From positions 17,623,001-17,687,000 of the forward strand of contig NC_087257.1 in NCBI RefSeq assembly GCF_037042905.1: a stretch of 64,000 nt of DNA, in the 5' to 3' direction. Shown in pieces: positions 62,937 to 64,000 of this stretch; within the stretch, counting starts at the first letter, position 1; the number at the start of each line of letters is the position of its first letter. Below the pieces are notes generated by a model. That model did not search any database. It saw only the letters and a list, made by a program, of their open reading frames with translations, and was not told where the DNA came from. The position numbers were made by a program, and so were the translations under genes. Source of the DNA: Lytechinus pictus (Eukaryota > Echinodermata > Echinoidea > Temnopleuroida > Toxopneustidae).

Positions 62937-64000
62937 ATTTCACAGAGACTGGATTCAAATGCCTGACCCCTGGTTACAAAATGCTTTAGTCCGATCACCA
63001 TCTTCAGTTCCCCCTTATTTAGGCATTTTGGGCAACCATGTAGCCTTGTGTTATCAGTTCATAAACATACTCGTGTACATTACATTCTCAGGTAAACGTA
63101 CCTCATCAAGAGTACTGTTTGATTCTATGAAGCATGACATGTTTATAGTTAGTTGCAAGTTCCAAACACCTTGATAAGACTAGTTTTCAGCTATCTTGTG
63201 TTCTGCGGCTAATGAACGTAGTGGGCAACCAACTTCCAGAAAAGTGTTCATGAATGTGGGGCTGGGATCATGTGCTCATAGACTTTCGTAGCCAGCCCAA
63301 ATGCCTTTGTTTTGTAAACTGATTTTAGCTCAGGTGCATGCGGATGCCTGTGCATGCCTTTGCATGAATGTAAACCAACTACAGTCCATATCAAAACTGC
63401 AGTGAAGACAAAGCCTAAACAAGAGTTTAGCTGCAACGAGATCAAAGTCAAAGTAGGGCAATGCCTGGTGTGCCTTAGGTTATTGATTGATGAGATATTT
63501 GGGAGTAACTAATCGATAAAAAATTATTGCTCAAATTTATTTGAAAAAAAATGGGCATTGGGGCTGGCTGCAGTGGTCTATTAGCACCACGAACTGTATG
63601 ATTGCAACTAATATAGGATGGACACAAGAACAGAGGATATCTTACCAAATTTGTTGCTTATGTCCATTTTAGATATCAGCAATTGTTTTGATTGACTACT
63701 AATTTCTTCTGGTCTACAGCAATGCCAAGCCAGTTGGGAACTCGCCCAAATTTGTTTGTCAGATTTTTATTTCTTTGTGTTCGCTTGGTGAATGGTACAA
63801 TTGGATGTCATTCATTTCTGTGATTGAGCTGTTTTGTCCAAGAAATTCTATTTATTGCACAGTTTTTATACGAAATAATTAGCTTTATTTGCAATTTACC
63901 ATATTCATTGACGTCATCGCGACAACATCTTTTGGCGGTCAGTGCCTATGCCTTGCATGCGTTGGTGTCCTGCAGCTGGCGCTTCTGTGACAACTCTGTT
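62937..64000. other. Non-coding stretch to window end
   Basis: No gene, RNA or repeat recognised. A plus-strand 82-codon open frame at 62926-63174 begins inside the tandem duplication and has no motif. Sequence after about 63900 is richer in CpG and might approach another gene. Confidence 0.4.

Overview
The window is nuclear DNA of an animal. It is A/T-rich, with two intron-rich protein-coding genes on the + strand embedded in a dense, nested mosaic of short mobile elements. Intron and gene structure rule out a prokaryote. The two proteins look like animal (deuterostome-type) versions of their families. The repeat style (foldback elements with TTAA targets, tRNA-derived SINEs, frequent TACATGTA words) suggests a marine invertebrate, most likely an echinoderm such as a sea urchin. 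The species level is inference and cannot be fixed from the sequence alone.

Layout. 1-19,283: no gene recognised; foldback elements, three ~600-bp TTAA-flanked families, a CTA microsatellite, and a 1.4-kb satellite with alternating ~153-bp monomers. 19,494-26,363: a complete six-exon cytosolic sulfotransferase (315 aa), with a foldback element just upstream, a decayed second copy of part of exon 1 in intron 1, and introns holding SINEs, a reverse-transcriptase scrap and a Tc1-like element with Sleeping-Beauty-like ends. The catalytic-histidine position encodes glutamine. 26,364-31,240: intergenic repeats. 31,417-31,449: a tiny first-exon candidate beside a large palindrome (31.6-35.4 kb) whose right arm is split by a 2.16-kb hAT-like element. 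35.6-37.3 kb: a minus-strand LINE fragment (PHD fingers plus endonuclease). 40.0-40.7 kb: two minus-strand candidate exons of unknown identity. 42.4-42.85 kb: a heat-shock-type promoter (two perfect heat-shock elements, TATA box) followed by a 43-codon ORF.

45,628-61,625: the CLP1 gene (polynucleotide 5'-hydroxyl kinase of tRNA splicing and mRNA 3'-end processing). Eleven body exons join without a frame break, and two alternative first exons fit in phase (31,417 and 45,628). Its third body intron in order from exon 3 to exon 4 (51,193-52,006) is a textbook minor-class (U12) AT-AC intron, and the intron before exon 6 contains a minisatellite made of decayed copies of that exon's own 3' splice site.

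The two genes are not functionally linked by anything visible: one is a small-molecule conjugating enzyme, the other an RNA-processing enzyme. What they share is heavy remodelling of introns by repeats that press against their splice sites. Exon coordinates come from reading frame, splice signals and family resemblance; no alignment or transcript data were available.
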